This document shows, one piece after another, positions 53,077 through 61,953 of a stretch of 64,000 bases of DNA. The notes under the pieces were generated by a model. The model saw only the letters and a list, made by a program, of their open reading frames with translations, did not search any database and was not told the origin of the DNA. Location: assembly GCF_018397995.1 (NCBI RefSeq), contig NZ_BBQH01000012.1, positions 76,144-140,143 on the forward strand, in the 5' to 3' direction. Numbering within the stretch: the stretch's first letter is position 1; every line of letters begins with the position of its first letter. Origin of the DNA: Rhizomonospora bruguierae (GTDB lineage Bacteria > Actinomycetota > Actinomycetes > Mycobacteriales > Micromonosporaceae). The position numbers and the translations under genes are program-made.

Positions 53077-55169
53077 GGGCGACCGGCCGCCTCGGTGTCC
53101 GCGGTCGAGGCGTCCTGGCCCGGGGCGGACTGCGCCGGGGAGCCCGTGGGCGGGGTCGACCGCTGCTTGACGCCGGCCCGGCCGTAGCGGGGGCCGCGGG
53201 CCGGGGTCCGGGACATCTTCCGGTCGAAGCGGTCCAGGTCGCGGCTGACCGACGAGTGCAACTGCCACGGCACGCTGGTGACCATCACGCCCGGCTCGAA
53301 CAGCAGCCGGCCCTTCAGCCGCAGCGCGCTCTGGTTGTGCAGCAGGTTCTCCCACCAGTGCCCGACCACGTACTCGGGGATGAAGACCGTCACCACGTCG
53401 CGGGGCGAGTCGCGACGCACGGACTTGACGTAGTCGATGATGGGGCGGGTGATCTCCCGGTACGGGGAGTCGATGACGGTCAGCGTCACGCCGATCTGCC
53501 GCCGCTCCCACTCCTTCTGGATCACCCGGGTGTCCTTCTCGTCCACGTTCACCGTGACCGCGGTCAGCGTATCCGGCCGGGTGGCCTGGGCGTAGGCGAC
53601 GGCCCGCAGGGTCGGCAGGTGGACCTTGGAGACCAGCACCACGGCGTGGTTGCGGGCCGGCAGCACCGGCCGGTCCTCCTGCGGGGCCAACTCGCGCGAG
53701 ACGGTGTCGTAGTGCCGGCGGATGGCCAGCATCAGCAGGTAGATCACGGCCATGGCGGCGATCGCGATCCAGGCGCCGAGCAGGAACTTGGTGACCAGCA
53801 CGATGAGCAGGACCACGCCGGTGAGCCCCATGCCGAAGGTGTTGATGGCGCGGGAGCGGTGCATGCGCCGCCGGACGACCGGGTCCCGCTCGATGCGCAG
53901 CAGCCGGTTCCAGTGCCGGATCATGCCGGCCTGGGAGAGCGTGAACGAGGCGAACACGCCCACGATGTAGAGCTGGATCAGCCGGGTGACCTCGGCCTGG
54001 AACGCGAAGATGAGCACCATCGCGAACAGCGCCAGCAGGACGATGCCGTTGGAGAAGGCCAGCCGGTCGCCGCGGGTGTGCAACTGGCGGGGCAGGTACC
54101 GGTCCTGCGCGAGGATCGAGCCGAGCACCGGGAAGCCGTTGAACGCGGTGTTCGCGGCGAGGAACAGGATCAGCGCGGTGACCGCGGCGACGGCGTAGAG
54201 CAGCACCGACCCGGAGCCGAAGACCGCCTCGCCGAGCTGGGTGGTGACGGTCTTCTGCACGTACCCGGGCGGCGCGCCGACGATCTGGGTGGCCGGGTTC
54301 TCGACGAACTTCAGGCCGGTGGCGCGGGCCAGCCCGACGATGCCGATCAGCATGGCGATGGCGACCAGACCGAGCATCAGCAGCGTGGTGGCCGCGTTGC
54401 GGCTCTTGGGCGGCTTGAACGCCGGCACGCCGTTGGAGATGGCCTCGACGCCGGTCAGCGCGGCGCAGCCGGAGGAGAAGGTGCGCAGCAGCAGGAACAC
54501 CATCGCGAACCCGGTGAGGTGCTCCTGCTCGGCGTTGATGACCAGCCCCGAACTGGGCGCCTGGAGGTGGTCACCGAGGACGACGATCCGCACCAGACCG
54601 GTGGCGACCATCCCCAGAATGACGATCATGAACCCGTAGGTGGGGATCGCGAACGCCGTGCCGGACTCCCGGATGCCCCGCAGGTTCATCGAGGTGAGCA
54701 CGGCGACCGCGGTCAGCGCCACACCGACCTTGTGGTCGGCCACCCACGGGATGACCGAGCCCAGGTTCGCCACCCCGGACGCCGTGGACACCGACACGGT
54801 CAGCACGTAGTCGACCATCAGGGCGCTGGCCACCGCCACGCCGAACCGTGGCCCCAGGTTGACCGTCGCCACCTCGTAGTCCCCGCCGCCGGACGGGTAG
54901 GCGTGCACGTTCTGCCGGTAGCTCGCGACGACCGTGAGCATGACCACCACGACCGCCAGGGCCACCCACGGCGAGAACACGTACGCGGAGGCGCCGGCGA
55001 TCGACAGCGTCAGCAGGATCTCATCCGGCGCGTACGCGACCGAGGAGAGCGCGTCCGAGGCGAACACCGGCAGGGCGATGCGCTTGGGTAACAGGGTGTG
55101 CTGCAGGCGGTCCGAGCGCATCGCGCGGCCCAGCAGGAGGCGCTTCATCAATGAGGTGGGACGGGCCAC
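53073..55169 (-). CDS. APC-family transporter, KimA-like potassium importer candidate
   Basis: The 698-residue protein has twelve membrane segments with APC motifs (PVFASDALSSVAYAPDEILL, PSGGGDYEVA, GVANLGSVIP) and a C-terminal cytoplasmic domain of about 200 residues resembling a USP-like fold (HAVVLVSKVHLPTLRAVAYA). This is the build of KimA/KUP-like potassium importers. Two TrkA/RCK regulatory genes diverge from it 117 bp away, which fits potassium transport. The substrate is still inferred from homology and context. GTG 55169 lacks a strong ribosome site; ATG 55148 is an alternative. Confidence 0.8.
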   Translation of the reverse strand: MARPTSLMKRLLLGRAMRSDRLQHTLLPKRIALPVFASDALSSVAYAPDEILLTLSIAGASAYVFSPWVALAVVVVMLTVVASYRQNVHAYPSGGGDYEVATVNLGPRFGVAVASALMVDYVLTVSVSTASGVANLGSVIPWVADHKVGVALTAVAVLTSMNLRGIRESGTAFAIPTYGFMIVILGMVATGLVRIVVLGDHLQAPSSGLVINAEQEHLTGFAMVFLLLRTFSSGCAALTGVEAISNGVPAFKPPKSRNAATTLLMLGLVAIAMLIGIVGLARATGLKFVENPATQIVGAPPGYVQKTVTTQLGEAVFGSGSVLLYAVAAVTALILFLAANTAFNGFPVLGSILAQDRYLPRQLHTRGDRLAFSNGIVLLALFAMVLIFAFQAEVTRLIQLYIVGVFASFTLSQAGMIRHWNRLLRIERDPVVRRRMHRSRAINTFGMGLTGVVLLIVLVTKFLLGAWIAIAAMAVIYLLMLAIRRHYDTVSRELAPQEDRPVLPARNHAVVLVSKVHLPTLRAVAYAQATRPDTLTAVTVNVDEKDTRVIQKEWERRQIGVTLTVIDSPYREITRPIIDYVKSVRRDSPRDVVTVFIPEYVVGHWWENLLHNQSALRLKGRLLFEPGVMVTSVPWQLHSSVSRDLDRFDRKMSRTPARGPRYGRAGVKQRSTPPTGSPAQSAPGQDASTADTEAAGRP

Positions 55170-55286
55170 GACTGCCAAGCCTACGGCCGCCCGGCGATAT
55201 TGGCGCACCACCCGTCCCGCCGCGCCGCGCACCGGCGTGGCAGGCTTTGCCTACCACCACCGGAATGGGTGTGAGAAGGGGTCAGC

Positions 55287-55949
55287 GTGCACGTCGTGAT
55301 CATGGGGTGCGGGCGGGTCGGCTCGACGCTGGCGCACAGCCTGGAGGCGCGCGGCCATTCGGTCGCCGTGATCGACCAGGACGCCGACGCGTTCCGCCGG
55401 CTGAGCCCCGAGTTCACCGGGCTCACCGTGACCGGCATCGGCTTCGACCGGGACGTGCTGCGCCAGGCCGGCGTGGAGCGGGCGGACGCGTTCGCGGCCG
55501 TCTCCAGCGGCGACAACTCCAACATCATCTCGGCCCGGCTGGCCCGGGAGACGTTCGGCGTGGCGCGGGTGGTGGCCCGGATCTACGACCAGAAGCGCGC
55601 CGAGGTGTACGAGCGGCTGGGCATCCCGACGGTCGCCACGGTCCGCTGGACGGCCGACCGGATGATCCGGCACCTGGTTCCCGAGGGCAACGTCGAGGTG
55701 TGGCGGGACCCGACCAGCACCGTCTCGATCGTCGAGGTGCCCCTGCACGGCGACTGGGTCGGCCGCCCCCTGGCCGACCTGGAGGAGGCGACCGGTACCC
55801 GGGCCGCGTTCCTCATGCGCTTCGGCATCGGCGCGCTGCCCACCGCGTCCGTCGTCCTGCAGGACGGGGACCAGGTGTTCATGCTGGTCACGGACGAGAT
55901 CGCGGGCACGGTCAGCAAGGTCACCGGCAGCGCGCCAGCGGCCGGCTAG
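55287..55949 (+). CDS. TrkA-family RCK-domain potassium-transport regulator (CeoB-like)
   Basis: The 220-residue protein has an RCK_N Rossmann fold (VVIMGCGRVGSTLAHSLEARG, GxGxxG, followed by acidic VIDQD) and a RCK_C domain in the last 70 residues (STVSIVEVPLHGDWVGRPLA). It should bind NAD(H) and gate potassium transport. Twin trkA genes in a row is the CeoB/CeoC arrangement of actinobacteria. GTG 55287 starts with the first strand. Nineteen bp separate it from the next gene. Confidence 0.88.
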   Translation: MHVVIMGCGRVGSTLAHSLEARGHSVAVIDQDADAFRRLSPEFTGLTVTGIGFDRDVLRQAGVERADAFAAVSSGDNSNIISARLARETFGVARVVARIYDQKRAEVYERLGIPTVATVRWTADRMIRHLVPEGNVEVWRDPTSTVSIVEVPLHGDWVGRPLADLEEATGTRAAFLMRFGIGALPTASVVLQDGDQVFMLVTDEIAGTVSKVTGSAPAAG

Positions 55950-55968
55950 GGAGAGGGACGGTTCCGCC

Positions 55969-56661
55969 ATGCGGGTCGCGATCGCCGGAGCCGGCAACGT
56001 GGGCCGGTCCATCGCCCAGGAGCTCATCGACAACGGGCACCGGGTGATGCTCATCGAGCGCCAGCCCCGCCAACTGCGCCCGGACCGGGTGCCGGACGCG
56101 GAGTGGATCCTCGCCGACGCCTGCGAGCTGGCCAGCCTGGAGGAGGCCGATGTGGCCGGCTGCGACGTGGTGGTCGCCGCCACCGGGGACGACAAGGTCA
56201 ACCTGGTGGTGTCGCTGCTGGCGAAGACCGAGTTCGCGGTGCCCCGGGTGGTGGCCCGGGTGAACCGCGCCGAGAACGAGTGGCTGTTCACCGAGCAGTG
56301 GGGCGTGGACGTGGCGGTGAGCAAGCCGCGGCTGATGGCCGCCCTGGTCGAGGAGGCCGTCACGGTCGGCGACGTGGTCCGGCTGATGACGTTCCGGCAG
56401 GGCGAGGCGAACCTCGTGGAGATCACGCTGCCGCCGCAGGCGCGGCACGTCGGCCACCCGCTCCGGGACGTGCCGCTCCCCCGGGACTCGGCCCTGGTGG
56501 CGATCGTGCGCGGCAAGCGGGTGCTGGTCCCCGGCCCGGACGACCCGGTGGAGGCCGGCGACGAACTGGTGTTCGTCTGCACCGCCGAGGTGGAGGACGA
56601 GGTGCGCACGGTGCTCCTCGGCCGCGGACTGCCCGACCGGGCGGCCCGCGAGGAGCGCTAG
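55969..56661 (+). CDS. TrkA-family RCK-domain potassium-transport regulator (CeoC-like)
   Basis: The 230-residue second TrkA protein repeats the plan: VAIAGAGNVGRSIAQELIDNG (GxGxxG), LIERQPRQLRPD, CDVVVAATGDDKVNLVVSLLAK and RVVARVNRAENEWLF in the N-domain, and a C-domain with VEITLPPQARHVGHPLRDVP and the late VPGPDDPVEAGDELVFV. Cotranscribed with the CeoB-like gene, and probably partners with it. The stop overlaps the convergent DUF3159 gene by four bases. Confidence 0.88.
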   Translation: MRVAIAGAGNVGRSIAQELIDNGHRVMLIERQPRQLRPDRVPDAEWILADACELASLEEADVAGCDVVVAATGDDKVNLVVSLLAKTEFAVPRVVARVNRAENEWLFTEQWGVDVAVSKPRLMAALVEEAVTVGDVVRLMTFRQGEANLVEITLPPQARHVGHPLRDVPLPRDSALVAIVRGKRVLVPGPDDPVEAGDELVFVCTAEVEDEVRTVLLGRGLPDRAAREER

Positions 56662-57356
56662 CCGGCCGGTGCGGGATCGTACTCCCGGCGCACCCGGCGG
56701 ACGACCCACAGCGTGATCGCCAGCAGCACGGCGTACGGCGGGTAGCCCAGCAGCAGCCGGGCGACGCCCAGCGCGGTGTCCATGTGCGCCGCCCAGAAGA
56801 CGGCCTGAACACCCACCTTGAGCAGCCAGACCACGCCCCAGAGCACGGTCAGCCAGGTGAACGTGCGGACCAGCCGGGGGTCGCCGCGCCACTCCGACTT
56901 GCCGCCGGCCGCGATCACCGACCACAGCCAGCCGACCAGCGGCTGGCGGATCGCCGCCGAGCCGAGCAGCACCAGACCGTACCCGATGCCGTAGAAGATG
57001 CCGGGCAGGTAGAAGTCGCGGGAGTCACCGGTGCGCCAGGCGATGTAGGCGCCGATCCCGACGCCGAGAAGCCCGTTGACCGCGTGCCGGATCGGCTTGC
57101 GCTGGGTCAGCCGGATCACCGCGATGGCCACCGCGACGCCCACCGAGGCGATCAGCGCCGGGTTCAGCGAGGTGAGGATGTTCGCCAGCACGAACACCAC
57201 CACCGGCACGCTGGACTCGGCCAGCCCCCGCCATCCGCCCAGCTGGTCGGCCATCTGCTCGGCGAAGCTGGGCAGCCGCTCCTCGGCGTCGTCCTCCGGT
57301 TCGACCGCCGCCCCGGCGTCGGTCGGGGCGTGCTCGTGCGGTGGCGGTGTCGTCAT
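56658..57356 (-). CDS. DUF3159 membrane protein
   Basis: The 232-residue protein has a charged N-terminus of 45 residues and about five or six hydrophobic segments with the DUF3159 pattern: FVLANILTSLNPALIASVG, AVIRLTQRKPIRHAVNGLLG, SRDFYLPGIFYGIGYGLVLL and RTFTWLTVLWGVVWLLKVGVQ. Function unknown; widely conserved in actinobacteria next to the OB-fold and dut genes. It overlaps the OB-fold gene start by four bases. Confidence 0.9.
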   Translation of the reverse strand: MTTPPPHEHAPTDAGAAVEPEDDAEERLPSFAEQMADQLGGWRGLAESSVPVVVFVLANILTSLNPALIASVGVAVAIAVIRLTQRKPIRHAVNGLLGVGIGAYIAWRTGDSRDFYLPGIFYGIGYGLVLLGSAAIRQPLVGWLWSVIAAGGKSEWRGDPRLVRTFTWLTVLWGVVWLLKVGVQAVFWAAHMDTALGVARLLLGYPPYAVLLAITLWVVRRVRREYDPAPAG

Positions 57357-57730
57357 CGCGGCGCTTCCAACTCGTAGTACGGGTTGTAGATGACCTTGCG
57401 GGCGTCCCGGACCGCGATCCGGCCCCGGACGGTGAGCTGCCGCCCCGGCGCGATCCCCGGGATCTGCCGCCGGCCCAGCCAGACCAGCGTCACGACGTCG
57501 CTGCCGTCGTAGAGGTCGGCCTCCAGGGTGGGCAGGTTGGTGCGGGGCGTGTAGCAGACGGTGCGCAACCGGCCGGTGATGCTCACCCGCTCGCCGCGCC
57601 GAACCTGTTCCGCCAGGCGGCAGCCCGATTCGGCGCTCTCCCGCTGCAACTGCTCGGCCTCGAGTTCCTCCTCGCTGGCCGCCAGCCGTTTCAAGAACCG
57701 ACGCAGGGACGGGCGTTCATCGGTCTCCAT
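57353..57730 (-). CDS. OB-fold nucleic acid-binding protein
   Basis: The 125-residue protein has an N-terminal charged helix (LRRFLKRLAASEEELEAEQL) and an OB-fold: VSITGRLRTVCYTPRTNLPTLEADLYDGSD, VVTLVWLGRRQIPGIAPG, LTVRGRIAVRDARKVIYNPYYELE. This matches the small actinobacterial tRNA_anti-like OB-fold family. Its ligand is unknown. Its stop overlaps the DUF3159 start. ATG 57730 lies just behind a weak purine stretch. Confidence 0.88.
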   Translation of the reverse strand: METDERPSLRRFLKRLAASEEELEAEQLQRESAESGCRLAEQVRRGERVSITGRLRTVCYTPRTNLPTLEADLYDGSDVVTLVWLGRRQIPGIAPGRQLTVRGRIAVRDARKVIYNPYYELEAPR

Positions 57731-57866
57731 GGCGTTGACCCGTCACTCTCCTGTGGCGCGACTCGTGCGAGGTGTTACGCCCAGGGTACGCCGAAGGCAT
57801 GATGATCGGCGTCGGCGTACCGACCCGGGTAGCGGACCCGCCGCGGGCGTGGCCACGCCGAACCGG

Positions 57867-58640
57867 TCAGGTGTCGGTCCGCGGTCGCGGCGACGGGCGG
57901 CGGCGGGCGTCCGGGGCGGGTGCCACCCCGTTGGTCCCGCCCGGCACGGTGCCCCGCTGCGCGGCCTGCCGCACCGCCTCCTGGGCGGACTGCTCCGCGT
58001 CCTGCTGGGCCGCCGCCTGCTGCGCCATCTCCTTCGGCAGCCGCAGCGGCAGCGGCTCCAGGACCGGCTTGGCCTCCTGGCCGCGGTCCACGACCAGGCC
58101 GTGCAGACACTGTAGGAGCGGCTGGGCGTTGGCCGCCGGGTCCACCGCGGCCGGGCCGTGGAACATCGCCCGGACCATCCAGCGCGGCCCGTCCACGCCC
58201 ACCAGCCGCACCTCGGCCGGGCCTTCCGGCCCACGCACCCGGGCGCGCAGTTCCGGCCCGTACTGGCCGGGCACCTCCTCGGCGGGGAAACCGTCGGCGC
58301 TGATGTTCTGCCGCAACTCCTCCCGGACCCGGTCCCAGACCCCCTCGCTGCGCGGCGCGGCGAACACGCCCAGTTGGAGGGCGCTGTTGCCGTGCACCAG
58401 CAGCACCTGCTGCACCTGGCCGTCCGGGTCGGCCTGCACCTGGATCTCCACGCCCTCGATGGCGGGGATCTGGAGGCTGCCCAGGTCGAGCCGCTGCACC
58501 TCGGCGGGCGCCTCGGTCACGTCGTACGGGCCCACCACCGGCGCGAGCCGCTCGGTCGCCTGCTCGCCGCCCGGCTCGGGCTGGCGGTCCCGGGCCCCGC
58601 GCGAGTGCCGCCCACCCTCCCGGCGTCCGGAAAACCTCAC
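57867..58640 (-). CDS. DUF3710 family protein
   Basis: The 257-residue cytosolic protein has the DUF3710 core: [55 protein letters not shown], and [22 protein letters not shown]. The C-terminal 50 residues are Gln/Ala-rich with an Arg/Pro tail. Function unknown; it is nearly always found beside dut in actinobacteria. GTG 58640 overlaps the dut stop (GTGA), so the two genes are coupled. Confidence 0.9.
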   Translation of the reverse strand: MRFSGRREGGRHSRGARDRQPEPGGEQATERLAPVVGPYDVTEAPAEVQRLDLGSLQIPAIEGVEIQVQADPDGQVQQVLLVHGNSALQLGVFAAPRSEGVWDRVREELRQNISADGFPAEEVPGQYGPELRARVRGPEGPAEVRLVGVDGPRWMVRAMFHGPAAVDPAANAQPLLQCLHGLVVDRGQEAKPVLEPLPLRLPKEMAQQAAAQQDAEQSAQEAVRQAAQRGTVPGGTNGVAPAPDARRRPSPRPRTDT

Positions 58641-59128
58641 CGTGCCATCCCTTCCCCTGTCAGCTTCTCCCGCACCAGCTCGGCGTGCCCGCCCGTCGAC
58701 CCGTGGCCGCCCTCGCCCCGGGCCGAGGCGGGCAGCTCCTCCACCGGGTGGAAGCGCGCCCGCTCCACCCGCTGGACCACCAGCTGCGCGATCCGGTCCC
58801 CGCGGTTGATGACGGCCACCGCGTCCCGGTCGTGGTTGATCAGATTCACCAGAATCTCGCCGCGGTAACCGGCGTCGACGGTACCGGGCGCGTTGAGGAC
58901 GGTCACACCCAGCCGGGCGGCCAGCCCGGAGCGGGGGTGCACCAGGCCCACGTACCCCTCGGGGAGCGCGATCGCGACCCCGGTGGGCACCAGCGCCCGC
59001 TCCCCCGGCCCGATCTTCACGGTGGTCGCGGCCACCAGGTCCGCACCCGCGTCGCCCGGGTGCGCGTAGGCCGGCGCGGGCAGCTCCGGGTCCAGCAGGC
59101 GCAGCGCGACGTCGACCTCCGGTGTCAT
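58637..59128 (-). CDS. dut: dUTP diphosphatase
   Basis: The 163-residue protein carries the five trimeric dUTPase motifs: [15 protein letters not shown] (I), [12 protein letters not shown] (II), [17 protein letters not shown] (III), [12 protein letters not shown] (IV) and the Gly/Ser-rich [10 protein letters not shown] tail (V). It hydrolyses dUTP to dUMP, keeping uracil out of DNA and feeding thymidylate synthesis. ATG 59128 begins just before the fold. It lies first in the dut-DUF3710 pair. Confidence 0.97.
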   Translation of the reverse strand: MTPEVDVALRLLDPELPAPAYAHPGDAGADLVAATTVKIGPGERALVPTGVAIALPEGYVGLVHPRSGLAARLGVTVLNAPGTVDAGYRGEILVNLINHDRDAVAVINRGDRIAQLVVQRVERARFHPVEELPASARGEGGHGSTGGHAELVREKLTGEGMAR

Positions 59129-59180
59129 GCCCCCATCCTGCCGTGTCGGCCCGCGGCGCCGCGCCGTACCCTCGGCCCTC

Positions 59181-59687
59181 GTGGGGACCGAATCGGGGCG
59201 CGGCCCGGAGCGCGGTGCGGGCCACGCCGAGCGCCTGTACGCGCCGTGGTGGCTGTGGCTGGTCGGGCTGGGGATAACGGCGCTGGTCGCCGCCGAGGTG
59301 GGGCTGGGCGCGCCGGGGCTGCGCACCTGGGTGCCGTACGTCGTCCTGCTGCCGCTGGCCGCGGTGGGCCTGTGGTGGGTGGGGCGGATCCGGGTCGCCG
59401 TCGAGGGCGACGAGTTCAAGGTGGACGACGCCCGGCTGCCGCTGCGGTTCGTCGCGGACGCCATCCCGCTGGACGCCGCCGGCCGGCGCGAACTGCTCGG
59501 CGTGCACGCCGACCCGCTGGCCTTCGTGGTTCAGCGCCCCTGGGTGCGGGGCACCGTCCAGGTGGTCCTGAACGACTCCGACGACCCGACCCCCTACTGG
59601 GTGATCAGCAGCCGCCGGCCGGAGCGACTGGCGGCCGCCCTGCTCGCCAGGAACGCCACCCACCCGGGCCCGATCGCGGGGCGGTAG
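59181..59687 (+). CDS. DUF3093 membrane protein
   Basis: The 168-residue protein has two membrane helices (about 25-42 and 50-70) and a C-terminal cytoplasmic domain: [57 protein letters not shown]. It matches the DUF3093 family common in actinobacteria beside dut. Function unknown. GTG 59181 leaves a 52-bp divergent gap from dut. Confidence 0.88.
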   Translation: MGTESGRGPERGAGHAERLYAPWWLWLVGLGITALVAAEVGLGAPGLRTWVPYVVLLPLAAVGLWWVGRIRVAVEGDEFKVDDARLPLRFVADAIPLDAAGRRELLGVHADPLAFVVQRPWVRGTVQVVLNDSDDPTPYWVISSRRPERLAAALLARNATHPGPIAGR

Positions 59688-59712
59688 CCCACCCGAACGC
59701 CGCCGGCGGCGC

Positions 59713-60525
59713 TCAGCCCGGCCCGATCGGCGGGCGCTGGTGGCGCAGGTCCTCGCGGATCCGATCGCCCATCGCCTTGGTGGCCCGCCGGTTCAGGAAG
59801 CCGGCGACGGCGGCGCCGGTCAGCACCGGCCCGAGGGTGGTGAGGTTACGGCCGAAGCGGCGCAGCAGCCGGTCCCCCAGTTCCCTGCGGGCGGCCGTGC
59901 TCAGCGCGGCGGAGACGCCCACCCCGGGCATCATCGGGTTCACGCCCCGCTGCTCGGCCCAGGACTGGAGCAGCGACACCGCCCGGTGCGTCGCCGGGCC
60001 GCCGATCGGGACCCCGTACACCTCGTGCAGTTCGCCGATGAGCTTCATCTCGATCGCCACCACGGCGACCGTCTCCGCGGCCAGCAGGACCGGCGCGGAG
60101 AGCAGGGCCGGCGTGACGACCCACTCGACCGCCGCGATCCCGCCGCCGGCGGCGCCGACCCCCGCCGTGGCGATCGCCGCGTTGCGGATCAGCCGCTCGG
60201 CCAACTGCTCGCCGGTCAGCCCGTCGTGGTGGCGGCCGAGGGTGGCCGCGTCCCGGACCGGAATGTACGGCGCCACCTCGCCGACCGCGGTGGCCAGCCA
60301 ACGGACCGCCAGCCTGGGCCGGAACAGGTCGCCGACGCCGCGGACGCGTACGGCGTCGCTCACCCGGCGGACCAGTTGCCGGCGCCGGGCCGGGTCCACG
60401 TCCCCGGCCGCCAGCTCGGCCACGGTCTCGGCGAGTTCCGCCGTGCGCTCCTGCTCCGCGGTCGGCGGCTGCGCGTCCGAAGTGGCCGGTGGCGACGCGG
60501 TGCCGGGGTGGTCGTCGGGGCTCAT
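59713..60525 (-). CDS. Conserved hypothetical protein with central hydrophobic helices
   Basis: The 270-residue protein has a charged N-terminus, a basic helical stretch (RRRQLVRRVSDAVRVRGVGD) and a central pair of Ala/Gly-rich hydrophobic segments (about 115-160). An amphipathic C-terminus (LLRRFGRNLTTLGPVLTGAAV) follows. The pattern resembles EcsC-like proteins of actinobacteria, but I cannot confirm it. It is convergent with the DUF3093 gene. Start ATG 60525 precedes an acidic Asp/Pro-rich stretch. Function unknown. Confidence 0.7.
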   Translation of the reverse strand: MSPDDHPGTASPPATSDAQPPTAEQERTAELAETVAELAAGDVDPARRRQLVRRVSDAVRVRGVGDLFRPRLAVRWLATAVGEVAPYIPVRDAATLGRHHDGLTGEQLAERLIRNAAIATAGVGAAGGGIAAVEWVVTPALLSAPVLLAAETVAVVAIEMKLIGELHEVYGVPIGGPATHRAVSLLQSWAEQRGVNPMMPGVGVSAALSTAARRELGDRLLRRFGRNLTTLGPVLTGAAVAGFLNRRATKAMGDRIREDLRHQRPPIGPG

Positions 60526-60696
60526 CCGCCACCTCCCGCCCGCGTCGCCGTCCGTTGCCGTCCGTCTCGTGCTGTCTTTGCCCCCCAGTGTGCCCGGCTA
60601 ATCAGCGCGCCTGAGCGCTCAGGCTGCCCGGCTGATCGGCACGCGGGCATGGTCGAGCCCGGCACGGCACTGTGCCCCGGCCGCCTGGGCTCCCGG

Positions 60697-60993
60697 TCAG
60701 GCGCACTCGCGGCAGATCAGTTCCCCGTTCCGCTCCGTCGCCAGTTGGCTGCGGTGGTGCACGAGGAAGCAGCGCGAGCAGCGGAACTCGTCGGTCTGCA
60801 TGGGCAGCACCTTGACCGTCAGTTCCTCGTCGGCGAGGTCCGCGCCGGGCAGCTCGAAGCTCTCGGCTACCTCGGCCTCGTCCACGTCCACGCTGCCCGA
60901 CTGCGAGTCGACCCGGCGGGCCTTGAGCTCTTCAAGGCTGTCCTCGCCGAGGTCGACCTCGTCGCGACGCGGAGCGTCGTAGTCGGTGGCCAT
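60697..60993 (-). CDS. DUF4193 zinc-ribbon protein
   Basis: The 98-residue protein is the small actinobacterial DUF4193 type: an acidic N-terminal half (VDLGEDSLEELKARRVDS, VDEAEVAESFELPGADLADE) and a C-terminal zinc ribbon with CSRCFLVHHRSQL and ICRECA (two CxxC pairs). It is possibly a regulatory or RNA polymerase-associated protein, but no function is proven. An AGGAG site precedes ATG 60993. Confidence 0.92.
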   Translation of the reverse strand: MATDYDAPRRDEVDLGEDSLEELKARRVDSQSGSVDVDEAEVAESFELPGADLADEELTVKVLPMQTDEFRCSRCFLVHHRSQLATERNGELICRECA

Positions 60994-61400
60994 CGGTTGT
61001 CACTCTCCTGTTTCGATGTATCGCTTCCGGATGTAACGCCCGACGACGTGGGAAGGGTTCCCGCCCGCGCCGTCGTTATATAGGTCCCGCTGTTTACGTC
61101 GCCGGTGGCGTGTCCGGTCGCCGCGCCGTTGAGGTACCGCCGGTCCGAAACTGGTCCGGCGAGCGCGGTACCTTACCTTCCCCGTCCGATGCATGTACGC
61201 CCACGCCCGGGAACTTGTTCCCAATGTGACTGAGGCGACACCAAGGTAGGCGCACGGCCCGGTTGACCATCGTCGGCGCGCCGGAAACCACCCGATCCGC
61301 CACACCGCGAAACCCGGCGACCTGCGACCCGCGCGGCCCCCGCAGGGACTACTCTCGGCGGTCAGAAGCGCCGCGTACCCCTCAGGGAGTGTCCACCGTC
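60994..61400. other. Divergent intergenic region, DUF4193 / LytR_C
   Basis: The 407-bp gap feeds two divergent genes. On the leftward strand TATATA (61077-61082) could be a -10 for DUF4193, but I find no matching -35. The composition drops near 61070-61100. No palindrome or small gene is convincing. Confidence 0.45.
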
Positions 61401-61928
61401 ATGACTTTCGCCCGCGTCCGAGCCCTGGTCGTGCTGGCCGTGCTGGTGGTCGCCGCCGGGGTCTTCATCGTCGTGGCGCTGGTCCGGGACAGCCAGAGCT
61501 CGGTCTCCGTGACCGGTGGCTGCCCGGCCGGCTACGTGCCGGCGAACCTGAAGCTGCCCGAGGCCAAGGACATCAAGATCCGCGTCTTCAACTCCACCGA
61601 CCGCCCGGGTCTGGCCGCCGAGGTCTCCAACGACTTCAAGAACCGGCAGGTACAGGTGATCAAGGAGGGCAACAGCGGCAAGGCGGTGCCCGGCGTGGTG
61701 GTGCTGCGGTACGGGCCGAAGGCGGTCGGGGCGGCGCACGTGATGCGCTCGTTCTTCCTCAACCAGGCGAAGACCGAGTTCAACATCAAGCGTCAGGACG
61801 ACGTGGTGGACGTCGTGATCGGACCGGACTTCCGCCAGCTCGCCACGCCGACCGAGTTCAACCAGTCGGTCTCGGCGCTGCAGAACCCGGAGCCCCCCAA
61901 GGGCACCTGCGACGCCGGCATCCACTAG
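61401..61928 (+). CDS. LytR_C-domain envelope protein
   Basis: The 175-residue protein has a short cytoplasmic start, one membrane helix (about 8-30, VLAVLVVAAGVFIVVALV) and an external LytR C-terminal-type domain: IRVFNSTDRPGLAAEVSNDF, VVVLRYGPKAVGAAHVM, VDVVIGPDFRQLATPTE. Stand-alone LytR_C proteins accompany LCP glycopolymer transferases in actinobacteria; the partner is not here. ATG 61401 is chosen over GTG 61389, which has its ribosome site too close. Confidence 0.88.
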   Translation: MTFARVRALVVLAVLVVAAGVFIVVALVRDSQSSVSVTGGCPAGYVPANLKLPEAKDIKIRVFNSTDRPGLAAEVSNDFKNRQVQVIKEGNSGKAVPGVVVLRYGPKAVGAAHVMRSFFLNQAKTEFNIKRQDDVVDVVIGPDFRQLATPTEFNQSVSALQNPEPPKGTCDAGIH

Positions 61929-61953
61929 GTACCGACGCCCGGCGGCGCACCGG

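Noticed and set aside
55170-55286. ydaO-type c-di-AMP riboswitch upstream of the KimA-like gene
   Set aside because: The divergent gap is only 117 bp and shows none of the expected conserved stems; too short for this riboswitch class.
59700-59713. CGCCGCCGGCGGCG palindrome between convergent genes as an operator
   Set aside because: It is a short GC-only self-complementary run expected by chance in this genome; at most a weak bidirectional terminator.
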